The notes under the pieces were generated by a model. That model searched no databases, had not been told where the DNA came from, and was given only the letters and a program-made list of their open reading frames with translations. Of a DNA stretch of 64,000 bases, positions 35,424-47,090 are shown piece after piece. The stretch lies in the NCBI GenBank assembly GCA_028554645.1, contig JAQOOI010000022.1, forward strand, positions 1,736,001 to 1,800,000, given 5' to 3'. The translations under genes were made by a program, and so were the position numbers. Origin of the DNA: Omphalotus guepiniiformis. Lineage: Eukaryota > Basidiomycota > Agaricomycetes > Agaricales > Omphalotaceae. Each line of letters starts with the position of its first letter. Positions within the stretch are counted from its first letter, which is position 1.

Positions 35424-37412
35424 TCATGCCGTGGCTTCCTCTTCAACTTCAAAGGCACAGCAAAATGTGTCCTTGTCAAGGAGCACAACTCCCTTGCCAT
35501 CAGGTGCCCAATGGAAATGTTTCGTATCGAATTTCCCTGCATCACAGTTATAGCTCAACACGTCAACACACGGGCTAGATAGAAGCTTACTGGCCGGAAC
35601 GCCGACGCATTCTGCTATCTCTTCCTGCTCCCCAGATTCGCCCTCCCATTCATCACTCCAGGTGTAAATACTGCGGTTACCACAACACAGCATGAGCGCA
35701 CCCTTACGAACCGGATTCCATTTCGCATGCAGAACAGGTTGCGAATGCAGTAAGACTGATCTCAGTTTCGGAAGAAAGGCCTGACCTGCTGCTGGAAAGC
35801 TATATATGAAGGCAGCTGTCGGAATAGTGTCTATATCAAATGTGATTAGCGTATACGCCACGGATTCATCACATCCACAGGCACTTACCAAAGCGTGCAA
35901 GCAGCAAATTGCCAGTTTGGTTCCACTCCAGCTGAACAGCGCCACTTTTAGGATTCGATTTCGTGGCATCCGGAGTATTGAGTGCGATGCTTTGAGGGCA
36001 CTGCATTTTCTCATCTGAATAACTAGATATTCAATCCATTGGAACGGTCAACGAGAATAAACGACAAATACATGATATGAAACCTCGGCCCTCTGTAGCT
36101 TCTAACCACCTGGATGGTTCTCGCCACACTGTCTATTTGAACTTGAGGTGATGACAGGCTGAAGAATTTGGAGTGCATACCACACCCGTAGGAATTTTGC
36201 TAGAGAGCTCAAATGTAGTAACGGGTGACCAGCTTAGACTGTCCAAGATATAAATCTAATAAAAAATAAATATTGCCTTCATTCGGAGTACTTGAAAGGA
36301 CTTGCCCGATCGTCCCAGCCCGCGACAGCGAGGAACATGCCATTTGGATGCCATGTAACCACGCGGATGCCGAGAACTGGTTCTGGTTCTGGAACAAAGG
36401 TGGCCAGACGAGCACCAGCTAACGTCAGGACGTGTAGTTTGTACTGCCACAGTTCATGCGTCAATATAAAAGTAGGTGGGCGAGATCTGGAAATACCTCG
36501 AGCGGGCCTTCCCATACAGCCAGATGATTACCCGTTGGTGATAACGCAAATGAGGTTAATGCCGACGTTGGCAGAGGGAAATGCTAGAATAGTAGTAGTC
36601 AGATATTACGGACACTGAAGGGAATCGTTGTGCTTACGCGAACCAATTTGTACGAATCAGACGCATCGTACAAACCTAGCGTGTCTTTTGATTTGTGTCG
36701 TTCAGCAAGGACGAAATAACGGCCATCGGCGCGGAACGCGTAAGCTACAGAAGCCAGGGTCAAATTCATCATAGCTCGTACGAAATCAAGAATGATTTCA
36801 TCGATTACCTTTGTCAGGATGTAAAGGGAACTGGATATAAACTGCGGCACCGGTCACCAGCGACCAAACGGTGACTCTGAGCTAAAAGAAATGACAGAAA
36901 TTAGGCGGCGCACCCCGTTCTCTCGGTTAGTACTTACACCCCATTCAGAGAAACAGAGTATAGCTCGGCCATCGGGGGTCCACTCTGCCTTCACAAGCCC
37001 TAAAATCACCGCTGAAGGAGCTAACCAAAGCAACATTTGTTAAAAGTTCCGAACCTTCAGCACCGGCATCAATGCGGGCGCTCCAGTCCTCGTCGCGCAA
37101 TTTGAATACTTGGACAACACCCCGTTTTGCGCAGGCCACGAGGATATATTCCGAATCGCATGACCAACCGACATTAGAAATTGCAACATTGTGGACTTCC
37201 GCGTCTTTGGAGTAAGCAGCTCTTGAAGCAGGCTTAGTAAGAGATGCAGCGGCAGCTGATGGCGCAGAATCAAGGCGCCAAGTTCTGGTTATCTGAAAAG
37301 AATCAGTACGTCTCACGACGATACGGTCTTGAACTGCATTGAGAATGAAGCTTGCGCCAGGACTGAATGCGACCAAGGAACTTGTTTGTTTGTAGATTTC
37401 AGTGAAGTCCAT
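35424..37412 (-). CDS. WDR8: WD-repeat protein WRAP73/Wdr8
   Basis: About nine exons encode a WD40 protein of roughly 500 residues. The landmarks follow the WRAP73 order: MDFTEIYKQTSSLVAFSPG at the start, DRIVVRRTDSFQI, ISNVGWSCDSEYILVACAKR, RGVVQVFKLRDEDWSARID, LVKAEWTPDGRAILCFSEWG, AYAFRADGRYFVLAERHKSK, HLAVWEGPLEYKLHVLTLAG, GIRVVTWHPNGMFLAVAGWD, and a final LLDKDTFCCAFEVEE. WRAP73/Wdr8 with Msd1/SSX2IP anchors microtubule minus ends at the centrosome or spindle pole body. Together with Byr4 it is the second spindle-pole-linked gene in the window. Its start is 185 bp from the divergent MFS gene. Confidence 0.9.
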
Positions 37413-37597
37413 TTTTGTTGTTATTGATCGAGGAACGAAATCAAGGATTTCCGCTTACGTAAATACGACCTAACTTTTTGACGATCCAAACTGTGATAAT
37501 AGTCCATTACTGTGCACACGTCCAGAATCCGATCCCCACCGGAATACTTGGCCATTAAAGCAAACCATGCTATCATTTCTATTGAAAGCACTTCCTT

Positions 37598-40029
37598 ATG
37601 TCTGGCTCACCCCGGAGTAGTGTCTCGTCGCGTACTCGCGCTGAGCACCAGACATCTCACGTAGCCCAGCTTCAAGTTCCTACCAAGCTGTCGGAGAAAG
37701 ATGAGTCTTCAAAGCTTAAAACTCCTACCAAGCTATCAGTGCAAGAGGTGGTGGAGTCGGATTCTGATCCGTTTCTGGTAACGTTCGATGCAAATGATCC
37801 TGAAGACCCCAAGGTATCTCTCTTGTTTGGATCTCGTTGCGCGCTCAGTAAATTCGGCCGTAGAATTGGTCTCGTCTCCGGAGATGGTATCTTACTTTAA
37901 TGGCGGGTCTCTTGGTATTGAATGCGTCAGTCTCCTGATCACAGATTTGAATACCTCATGCTGAAGATCTCTTAGGACATTTGCAAGTTCAGCTCGCAAG
38001 TATCTTTCATTGCAAACGCATGTGTCAAGTATTTAATCTTTAGGTACAGCGTCTGGAATTGCACAAGCATTGGCTGAGGAATTCCACTTATCTAATGAAG
38101 TAGTGACATTGATGGTGTCCCTTTTCGTCGCGGGATACTGTGTAGGGTGAGCCTCTCGCGTCAACCTCGCGGCGACTGCCTTTGACTGAACTTGATAGGC
38201 CTTTAATATGGGGGCCACTTTCTGAGGAGTTTGGTCGTCGACCCGTATTCATCGTGTCCTTCTTCGTCTACACGGTATGCTATTCTTTCTCTTTGATGAA
38301 TGTGCCTAACCCCAGTATGGAAGAAAGATGTTTCAAATTGGGATGGCACTCGCCAAAAACACCGGCACTCTCTTGGTGCTTCGTTTTTTGGGTGGCGTAT
38401 TCGCCGCAGCCCCATTGGCAAACTCGGGGTGAGAGTCGGTTACACGCGTATTTTGGACGTATGCACTGATACAGCTTATACCAGGGCCGTGATTTCAGAT
38501 ATATGGGACGCCAAGACCCGAGGGAAAAGTCTTGCAATCTTCACCGTTGCACCTTTCGCAGGCCCTGCTCTGGGGCCCACTGTCGCAGGATTCATCTTTG
38601 TTTCCGGTGCGAAATTCACATTCTGTCTTCCATGAGAACAAGAATTTGACACTTAATTGTTCGATTGCAGGCACCTCTTGGCGATGGGTCTTCTGGGTTA
38701 TGACCATTTTTGTAAGTTTGGCTTTCGTCGCAAGTCCTTCACGACAATTGATGGTGAACATGGCGTATTTTAGGCCGGAGCATGCTGGTTTGGCATTGTC
38801 TTCACAGTTCCAGAGACGTATGCGTAAGTCGTCGTCTATAAGCTGGCGGGGCCCAATATCTCATACGCACTATAGCCCTATTTTATTGGCTCGGAGAGCT
38901 CGCCGAAAACGTAAGGAAACTGGTGACGAGCGGTACTACGCTCCAATGGATCTTAACAAAAAGACCCTAAGCCAGCAAGTTGAACACGTTCTTGCTCGGC
39001 CATTCCGTATGCTTTTCCAAGAACCTATGTTGTTGGCAGCAACGGTCTACATGAGCGTAAGTTTCAATTCCTTTTCGAGGAAACCATCGCTCATTAGCTT
39101 TAGTTCATCTATGGGTGTCTGTACCTACTTTTCGAGGCGTACCCTGTCGTGTTTACTGAAGGCCACCACTTCAATGCTGGGATCTCTGGACTGATGTTTC
39201 TCCCAATTATGCTTGGAGGTCTAGCATCTGTCATAACGGTATGTCCTGCGATGAGTAGACAATGCGTCACAAACTGAAATTTCAGATTAGTACATCTTGA
39301 CCTTCAACAGACGGTATGCAGTAGAAGCTGAGCGTTGCGCACCCAATCCAGTCGCTCCAGAGTTTCGGTTGGAAATGGCGCTGATTGCGGCCCCACTATA
39401 CACCATCTCTTTCTTCTGGTTCGCGTAAGCTAAAATGCAACCACCTAGAATTTCACCATCTCACTAGTTGACCATTTAGATGGACTTCGTATCCTTCCAT
39501 TTCATTTTGGGCACCTATGATGGCAGGCGGGTTGATGGGTTTCGCAATTTGTTGGCTCTTCGTACGTCAAACTGATTCTTATTCTGAACGTTGCTCACTC
39601 TTCTCGTGCAGTTGAGTCTATTTAATTATATAATTGACTCGTATATGGTGGTTGCTGCATCCGCACTTTCCGCCAATACTGTCATGCGTAGTGTTTTCGG
39701 AGCTGCTTTTCCTGTGGGTTGCCTTACTATCTATCTGCTGTTTGTTACACGCGTGACTGATGTTATATATTTAATACAAATAGCTATTCGCCACGCAGAT
39801 GTATGAGGCTCTGGGACCGCAATGGGCGTCATCGCTACTGGGTTTCATTGCTCTTGTCATGACGCCTATCCCATTCATCTTCATCAAGTTAGTGATTACT
39901 TTCCTGGCTATTCTTCCTGAGGCTGACTTCCTCATTAGATATGGATCATGGTTACGTGAAAAGTCAAAGTACGCTCCGACTAAGCCGACCCCTCCGCGAA
40001 CCAAAGAATCCGAAGCCTCTTTAGCCTAA
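37598..40029 (+). CDS. DHA1-type MFS exporter (polyamine/drug family)
   Basis: About thirteen exons give roughly 540 residues. A Ser/Lys-rich cytosolic N-terminus leads to [20 protein letters not shown], then [38 protein letters not shown] with [69 protein letters not shown], and the second half with [36 protein letters not shown] and [20 protein letters not shown]. These are the DHA1 (TPO/caffeine-resistance-like) signatures of proton-driven exporters in the plasma membrane. The substrate is not determinable. Intron 37996-38049 has a GC donor with consensus GCAAGT; it is required for TFASSAPSGI. Confidence 0.88.
37996..38049 (+). other. GC-AG intron inside the DHA1 MFS gene
   Basis: The donor is GCTC|GCAAGT and the acceptor GTACAG. 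The join C + CG makes the Pro of TFASSAPSGI. The overlapping GT (GTATCT) would leave two bases and break the frame. Confidence 0.85.
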
Positions 40030-40415
40030 GTTTACACTAATCTCTTTCAACCGGACGGTTTGATATAATACTTCATAATCTTTGTAATGAGATGCATATG
40101 AGCAGGATTGATACCTGTAATTGATTCTCTGTTGGTACTCTACTCTGCTAAGCTTTTGGACTGCACGATTCATGATGTTCTACAATGACTGTACGCACGT
40201 AGAACTTAATATATCACTGCTCTTCGTTAAAAGTCCAAAATTGGTCAAAGTAGAGTGCATCCTGTTCAACCGGCACGTGGGAAAGTTTATATGCCGGTGG
40301 CAAACTTGTCCTCCGTCCAAACTTCTACTTGCTGCTGCCTACCCTTGTCTGCCACCGACCTCAAACCTTCTACTTTAATTCACGTTTGCGTAGCAAGGCA
40401 GTATCGCAAACCAAA
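40030..40415. promoter_or_regulatory. MFS 3' region and uS17m promoter
   Basis: A 386-bp gap with AT-rich 3' sequence at the left and a CACGTG at 40274-40279, 137 bp before the uS17m ATG. I see no gene in it. Confidence 0.45.
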
Positions 40416-40864
40416 ATGCCTCCTATGGCTTTCAGAGGACTGGTTACGAAGGTGGGATTCATGGACAAAACCGCTACTGTTACAGTTACTCGTTGGGTAG
40501 CTCATAAAGTGACCAAGAAGGTGTGCCCGTTCACTGAGGTCGTTGCTATGTTCTCATATCACTTCAGCGGATAGAGCGAAGCAAGAAGTACTTGACTCAT
40601 GATCCTGAAAATAGTACGTTGCATTTGCGCGACTCGGTTTCCGACTCAAAATTTTTCTCCCTCTCAGAACTTCAGAAAGATGATGTGGTGATCATTCGGA
40701 ATTGCCCTCCTGTTTCTGCTCGGAAACGATTCAAACTAGAAACTGTTCTCAAGAGTCCGGAGACAGAACGAGCACTAATGCGGGCGCGGAGAGCAGAGGA
40801 AGCAGCGGCAGCATCAGACACCCCCATTACATCCGCCGTACAATCCATGCTGGCTCAACAATAG
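40416..40864 (+). CDS. MRPS17: Mitochondrial small-subunit ribosomal protein uS17m
   Basis: Three exons encode about 115 residues: MPPMAFRGLVTKVGFMDKTA with TVTVTRWVAHKVTKK, then RIERSKKYLTHDPEN, then KLQKDDVVIIRNCPPVSARK with RFKLETVLKSP. This is the bacterial-type S17 OB fold, with an Ala-rich C-terminal tail. It binds 12S/15S rRNA in the mitochondrial ribosome. Introns are about 40520-40566 and 40614-40666. The N-terminus lacks a long presequence, as is common for this protein. It converges with the prefoldin gene, with about 108 bp between the stop codons. Confidence 0.92.
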
Positions 40865-40972
40865 AGCAGAATGAAACGGGGACGCAGAGTAGATGACTCG
40901 TTTTGAGAAGTGTACCAGCTGGGGCAACGTGGACATATACATTCATGATATCACAACTCAGGACTGAGTACA

Positions 40973-41548
40973 CTATACAGCGATGGGAGACGCTGCGGCA
41001 GGGCCTTGGTTTTGCTGCTGCAATGTGGTTTGGAGCTCAACGATCTGTTGTGGAAGGACATTGATTTGTAGGAGGCCGAAGTCGAGAAGGAATAAAACGA
41101 ACTTCATGCTTCTTTTTCTCTGATTTTGCTTCTATATCTTTGAGCTGTGTTTCTATTCTTTTACTATAATGGAAAGATGAATCAGTAAGAGAAAAAAGTC
41201 ACAGTATGATAGAGGTGTGAAGACGCACATCTCCCCGCGAATGAATTCAAGACGGGTGTCAACATTGCTTTTGGCTTCAGCCTGGTCTTGCTTCACAAGT
41301 ACAGGTCCGATCTGCTTGTAGACGATGTTCTCTGGTGTCAACTGCGCAAATTCCTACAACCTCTTCGTAAGCCTCAGATGAAGAAGAATTATAACTTGTG
41401 TTTCTCACACCTTCTTTACCAACTCATTCTCGGACAGCTGAGCGTCCAATTTCTGTCGGGCTTCAACAGCGGTAGACAAGTCTGCTTGAATCTTCTGAAA
41501 TTCTATTGATGCTGTCTGCAATTTGTCTTGTAGAGCTTGTAAAGACAT
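40973..41548 (-). CDS. PFD6: Prefoldin subunit 6 (beta-type)
   Basis: Four exons give about 125 residues. MSLQALQDKLQTASIEFQKI opens the first helix, followed by EFAQLTPENIVYKQIGPVLV, KQDQAEAKSNVDTRLEFIRG, EIKRIETQLKDIEAKSEKKK and the last exon EIVELQTTLQQQNQG. This is a beta-type prefoldin: two coiled-coil helices around one beta hairpin. Prefoldin is the cytosolic hexamer that passes nascent actin and tubulin to CCT. The last intron was accepted because it swaps a non-coiled tail for heptad-like sequence with a conserved look. The start at 41548 is chosen over an upstream in-frame ATG at 41611, which would add a non-helical stretch. It is divergent from GGT by 142 bp. Confidence 0.9.
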
Positions 41549-41690
41549 GAATGAATTAGTATGAAGCGGTGGCGGCAGGCAGACCTTATCTGAAAATCGC
41601 TCGGCTCCCACCCACTACTCATCGGAAGCCCGCGTCTATTCCAGAAATATAAAGTGTGCTCTCACATTTCTCTTCAGGTCAGTTTCCACA

Positions 41691-44464
41691 ATGCCCTCAG
41701 TTCGTATTGACTGGTCCAAAATTAACAATCCAGAGCTTGTTCTCCAGCGCTTCCCCAGTCGCCGTTCAGTCGTATACGGCACCAAGGGCATCGTCTCCTC
41801 CTCTCAACCCCTTGCTTCTGAGGCTGGTCTCGAAATTCTGAGGAAAGGTGGCAATGCCGGTTAGTCTGGGAAGTGCGTTCACTTTGTGTTGGTAGTGACC
41901 GGCCCTCCCGATTTAGCTGATGCCGCCGTCGCAACTTCTGCTGCTTTGAACGTCACCGAACCAAGCTGCTGTGGAATCGGAGGGTAAAGGATGATTGAAA
42001 CTATAAGCTCTCTTTGCTCATGTTGTATTAGGGATGCCTTCTGTCTTTTCTACGATGCGAAGACTAAGACTGTCAAGGCACTAAATGGATCTGGACATTC
42101 ACCCCAGAAACTGACATTGGAATATGCCCGGCAACACGGTCTCACAGGTCGCAGTATACCAGTAACTGACCTCAACGCGGTCACGGTTCCTGGTACGTCC
42201 GACGTCCTCGCGAAACTTCATCCGCTCAATTCCGTATAGGAGCTGCTGCTGCATGGGTTGATACTGTTGAACACTTTGGCAGTGGAAAACTGTCTGTCGC
42301 TGATGTCCTGGAGCCTGCCATCAGACTGGCAGAGGAAGGGTACTTGACGTTCATCCTATAACGCATACGTTGAGCTAATTAACCGGCTCTTATGGGTCTT
42401 CAGTGTTCCCGTCTCTGAGATTCACAGTTATGCTGTAAGTACCAGTAAACGATGTGCGTATAACGTTGCTAATAATTTTATTTTGATTAGTGGCAACGCT
42501 CTGAGGTGTGTTACTGTATCTAATGATTGGTTCGCAACTAAAACTATGAACATTTTACCAGGAACTCATTAAGAATGCATCTCCAAATGGCGACGAGATG
42601 CTGCTTAACGGGAAAGCACCTCTTCCAGGTCAAGTTGTCAAGCTCCCAAATCTAGCAAAGACCTTCCGAGAAGTTGCGACAAAAGGAAAGGAAGGCTTTT
42701 ATAAAGGAAGAGTTGCTGAGGCAATCGTGGAACTGATTCAAAGCAAAGGTGGCGTAATGCAGCTGGAGGACTTGGCTAAACATGCCACTACGTTTGTTGA
42801 ACCGATTAGCTATACCTATGCAAATGAGATCACGGTTTACGAGGTATGTCGACGACTTTTTCCCCTTCCACTGCCTAGCAAATACTGATTATTATTCCAG
42901 TGCCCCCCGAATGGTCAAGGTACATATATTTTTCGCGGCTTCCAGCCGATAGGAAATAATTATGGACTCAGGAATAACGGCTCTCATTGCGCTCGGAATA
43001 CTTGAGAACATGCAAGAACAAGGGATAATTAAACCTCTCTCTGAGATGGAGCACAACTCTGCTGAGTATCTCCATGCTCTTGTAGAGGCTATTCGGTAAC
43101 GTTCTTCTCTCATGTATGTGCTATAATATCTGCGGTACTAACTGCACAATGCAGACTAGCATTTTCAGGTACTTATAACCCTCAAGGGAAAGAATGCCAT
43201 GCCGACCTTGCTTTATAGATAGTCAGTATTATGTGACGGATCCTGAGGTTGAGCATGTTCCGGTCAAGGAGTTGTTAAGCAAAGTAGGCCGGGTTTCTGA
43301 GCTATTTCCCGGGCATGCTCAACTCAGTTGCTTGATTTTTAGGAATACCTAGCCAAGAGAGCCAAGCTAGTTGATCCTTCAAAGACGAATCCTCAAGTTG
43401 TACATGTATGTGTCGCATCATACATCCGGTAATTGCTCACAGACTTAACTCGCCATAGGGCAATCCGGTCAATTCGTCTGACACAGTCTACTTTTCTGGT
43501 AAGATATGATGCCGATAGCAATAATCAAATACTCATTGCACAATCTAGTCACCGATCAATGGGGTAATGCTTGCAGTTACATTCAAAGTAATTACGCAGG
43601 TCAGTTGATCTTACGGTTACACCAATAGCCGTTGATCTCAACTTACCGCAGGATTTGGCACCGGAGGTAACGAGACGCGTTCAAATGAAAGCAGCGGCGC
43701 GGGCATTGATTGATACTCATTTAGCTGTACCCAAGGGATGTGGATTCACCCTCCAAAATCGTGGTAGTGGTTTTGTATTGGAAGATGGGCACCCAAATAT
43801 GCTCAAGGTAAAGTACAACGATGTCTTGCAGTAAACAACTGACAACTGGTGTCCAATGATAGGGCGGAAAGCGACCATGTAGGCCCATTATCTTCCTGCT
43901 TAACGTGGCAGCTAAACTTTACTTATAGATCATACAATCATTCCCTGTATGGTCACACGAGGGGACGAGCTCTTCTTGAGCTATGGCGTTATGGGAGGCT
44001 TTATGCAGGTAGGAAATTTCTATCTACAAAACTGGTAAAGCGATTCACTCTCGTGTCAGCCGCAAGGCCATGTTCAAGTACTCTTGAATTTGCTGCGTGG
44101 TTTTACTCCTCAAGCTGCGTTAGACGCCCCTCGGTTTTGCATATCAGCAGGAAGTCCCGACACCCAAACAGGAGACACAGGCACCGCTGGCGATATAAAC
44201 AGCGAAGTGTACTTTGAGGAAGGCATATCGGAAGAAACGATTGCCAAGCTTCGTGGTAGGTTGCTAATTTTCAGTATGTTGCACCTTACCTTACCTTCAC
44301 CCGCCTAGGGATGGGCCACGATGCTCGACAAGCGTCTGGATTTAAACGAAGTATGATGGGTCGTGGTCAAGTGATACAGAAGATTAACGATGGATCTGGG
44401 AAAACGGTATGGGCTGCTGGGTCTGACCCTCGTGCTGACGGACATGCCGTCGCTCAAATCTGAA
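41691..44464 (+). CDS. GGT: Gamma-glutamyltranspeptidase family protein
   Basis: About eighteen exons encode roughly 590 residues. Family landmarks: [99 protein letters not shown], the autoprocessing region [20 protein letters not shown] where the Thr would become the N-terminal nucleophile of the small chain, [45 protein letters not shown], and [18 protein letters not shown]. It lacks a signal peptide ([20 protein letters not shown]), so it resembles the cytosolic YwrD-like branch, not the secreted glutathione hydrolase. Very short exons occur at 42491-42505 (15 nt) and 43155-43168 (14 nt). Confidence 0.9.
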
Positions 44465-44597
44465 ATGTATGGCAAACGAAGAATGCGTATAAATTATTGT
44501 ATAAGCACATACATGAGGTATTATAACGATTGTATACATCGGTGGCTCTAAGTGTAGTGCAGATTCCATTCCTATGGACATTGTCAATCAAAAGCAT

Positions 44598-46277
44598 TTA
44601 CATTCTACGCTGTCGCTCAGTTCCCACTGCCCAAGTGTCAGAAAGCAGGCAGTTTCCTATTATATCAAAGAAGCACTGACCTGCTTGTTTTCGTCTATAC
44701 TCTCGCAGGTCTTTAGTTTTGTCGGGTCCGCGAATTTGTCCCCAACCAGCTAAAGGCAGAACAATTGCGGTAGCATTATCTTCGCCCCCGAGCTCTTCAG
44801 TGTAGGCGAGTATTCGTTCGGCTGCAGATTTTGGATCAGGTGCCTCTCGGGCTAGGTCTACCACCTCATCATCTGAGAGGATGGAAGAGACACCATCAGA
44901 AACAAGGACGATATACGCCCATTCTTTGCCTGGCGAAAGTCAGAACAGGTGATGAGAGATCGAGTGTGGAGTTGAGCCCAACCTCGTAGTAATTTTGTTC
45001 GTACTTCTGGCTCTGGTGTAACGCCAAATTTCTTGAAACGTAAATCTCCGAGGCTGAAGTGGCGTTAAGGCTCTTCAGGAAATGACACACACTGAAGGCT
45101 CACCCTCGTGTATTTGCAAGAGCACCCATCCAACTGACGTGGTAATCGTTATCAGAGCTCTGTAACTTGACACTCGCCTTACCGTGATTCCCCATAAGAG
45201 TCGGTGATAAGTGACGATCCCATCATCCTGCGGAGACGAATTGACTCAATGCGGGCGTCTGCGTGGTGGTTTTCTGTCATAGGGAAGACTCTGCCACCGT
45301 CTGTCGAACATAGCAGTACGCGTGTGTCCCTGTCAGACTGACTTTCAGTCGCAGTATGGCGACGATAGCTGATATGTACATACCTACAGTGAGCAACGGT
45401 CAACGCAACCAGGTCTGCAGAAAAGAATGGTGAAGAAGGTGCATCTAGAGCATGCAGAATTGCTACGGAGGCTGTTGCTCCGCACGATTGTGCTACCTCG
45501 TCAGCCGAGAGATGCCTGTCTACCTGAAAGCAGTAATTCTTAGTTCATAAAATCTTGAACAAGCTGGCAGGCCGACGGACTTCAAAAAATGCTTCTGTGG
45601 CGCGAGCCTCCAAGTCAAGTTTGGGTGGATTATCCGTATGATGTATCCATGGTGTGAGCGCTCCGCCCTTGAAGCGCTTGAAGTAGCCTCCCATTTCTTT
45701 AATCCAAGCGAACAGTTCAGGAATGGTTGATGAGTCGACGGATTCGAATAATCCATGCAACTCCTGGCGGAGAAATTGTGAGACCGCAGATCCACCATGG
45801 CTGTAGAACAAATTAGTTCGGCATATAACGCAGCGAAAGTAATACACACCCGTCGTATATGCCCACGAAGAGAGCTTGTCTAGAGAAAGCATCTCCTACA
45901 CTTTCAGGATCCCAGTCTATGTTATGCGCCTTTTTGACGCTAACTCTGAGCTCTTCAGGATCCAAAGACAATGCTGCAAACGCGTAGAAATCCTCTTGCT
46001 GACTGAAAGCATAGTGAACATCGGCGGTGAACAAGCCAATGCGATTCATACCTACGATTTCCACGTGAGTTTGCGATGCCTATCACTTTTGGTGAAGCTA
46101 GAGGTACCCTTATCACGCCGCCTGGAGTACGAGTGAGTTGAACGACAGGGGTGAATATTTACTTATGGAAGTTGAAGAAGATTCACCAGGATGAGCATAG
46201 CGGATGTAATCATGATATTTCCTGATTGAAGAGCAAGAGAGATTTAACGATGATGGCCGTACGAGCCTGAAAGCCAT
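44598..46277 (-). CDS. PTC6: PP2C-type protein phosphatase, PTC6-like (mitochondrial)
   Basis: About nine exons give roughly 410 residues. The N-terminus MAFRLVRPSSLNLSCSSIRK is an Arg/Ser-rich mitochondrial-type leader, followed by YHDYIRYAHPGE, GVIRVPLASPKVIGIANSRG and QQEDFYAFAALSL. PP2C motifs are FVGIYDGHGGSAVSQFLRQE (metal-binding DGHGG), DTRVLLCSTDGGR, MGALANTRGLGDLRFKKFGV, YIVLVSDGVSSILSDDEVVD and GGEDNATAIVLPL. The end AVGTERQRRM is joined by a final intron (GTCAGT..TGGGCAG). In yeast Ptc6 is a mitochondrial PP2C involved in mitophagy and pyruvate dehydrogenase control; assigning that role here is inference from the family. It converges with GGT, with 133 bp between the stops. Confidence 0.87.
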
Positions 46278-47090
46278 TGAGAGGTTGAGCTATGTCTAGC
46301 TCAACTGCATCGACAAAGATACCTTGAAAAGCCGAGCGCTACCACAGAATTTGAATTACGTAACACCAGGTCTGTCACGTGATGAAATTTACGCGGTTTC
46401 TGGCTGAAAGACCGGTATCTTCTAGTTTTCATAGTTCTCTCGATGTATTGATCGATTGTTGCGGGACCCTTGAAAACCGTGGCATATCTGTTGTCTCGCT
46501 GCAGAACTTTCGTACTCATTGACTTTGGTTTCTACTTCAATGACTCGGAAAGGCTGTGGAAGAATTGTCTTTCAGCATCATTCATTCGCGTCGATCTAGA
46601 TACGTCGAGTCGATTTGAGCCAACGTCAAGTCTTTGGACCTGTGCCCGTCTGAACATTGACAGTCGCAACAGGCTTTGACGCTTACTTCCTAGTATCCCG
46701 AGCTTTGCAGATGCATCAGATGGAGAATAGTAGCCAGTCGTAAAATGTAAGTAAGCTCAACTTACTCTGTGGCGAAAATGATGAACAGATGGGACGCAGC
46801 CATCCAGCACTTCAACTTTAAGATTTACGTTGATCACGGTTCGTTCATGACTGTCCGCCGTTTTTCCCTACAGCTTTAACGCTCTTCTTCGGGGGCAAAA
46901 TCTGTCCAAACGCTAGAAGAGTGGAAATATCGCCGTATTGTACGTCAATATCCCGGAGTATGCGTTAATTAACGGGTACCTTGCTCTTATCATCATTCGT
47001 CTACTCTCGGTGCTTTCATTGTGCCTGATGCAGCTCAATCCGTTCATTCTCAGCCACAGAATAAATGACCGAACCTTACTGACAGTTCAG
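46278..47090. promoter_or_regulatory. Divergent intergenic region PTC6-like / GPCR
   Basis: An 813-bp gap, the second longest in the window. It has TCACGTGA at 46375-46382, about 99 bp from the PTC6-like start. Open frames in it are short and have no coding character. If the GPCR uses an upstream in-frame ATG (47029 or 46938), part of this belongs to that gene. Confidence 0.45.

Noticed and set aside
35424..36018. Plus-strand open frames over WRAP73
   Set aside because: They are antisense shadows; the minus strand carries the whole WRAP73 motif order.
46470..46679. Open frame of 69 codons upstream of the GPCR
   Set aside because: No motif, no adjoining exon with matching phase, and codon use looks random.
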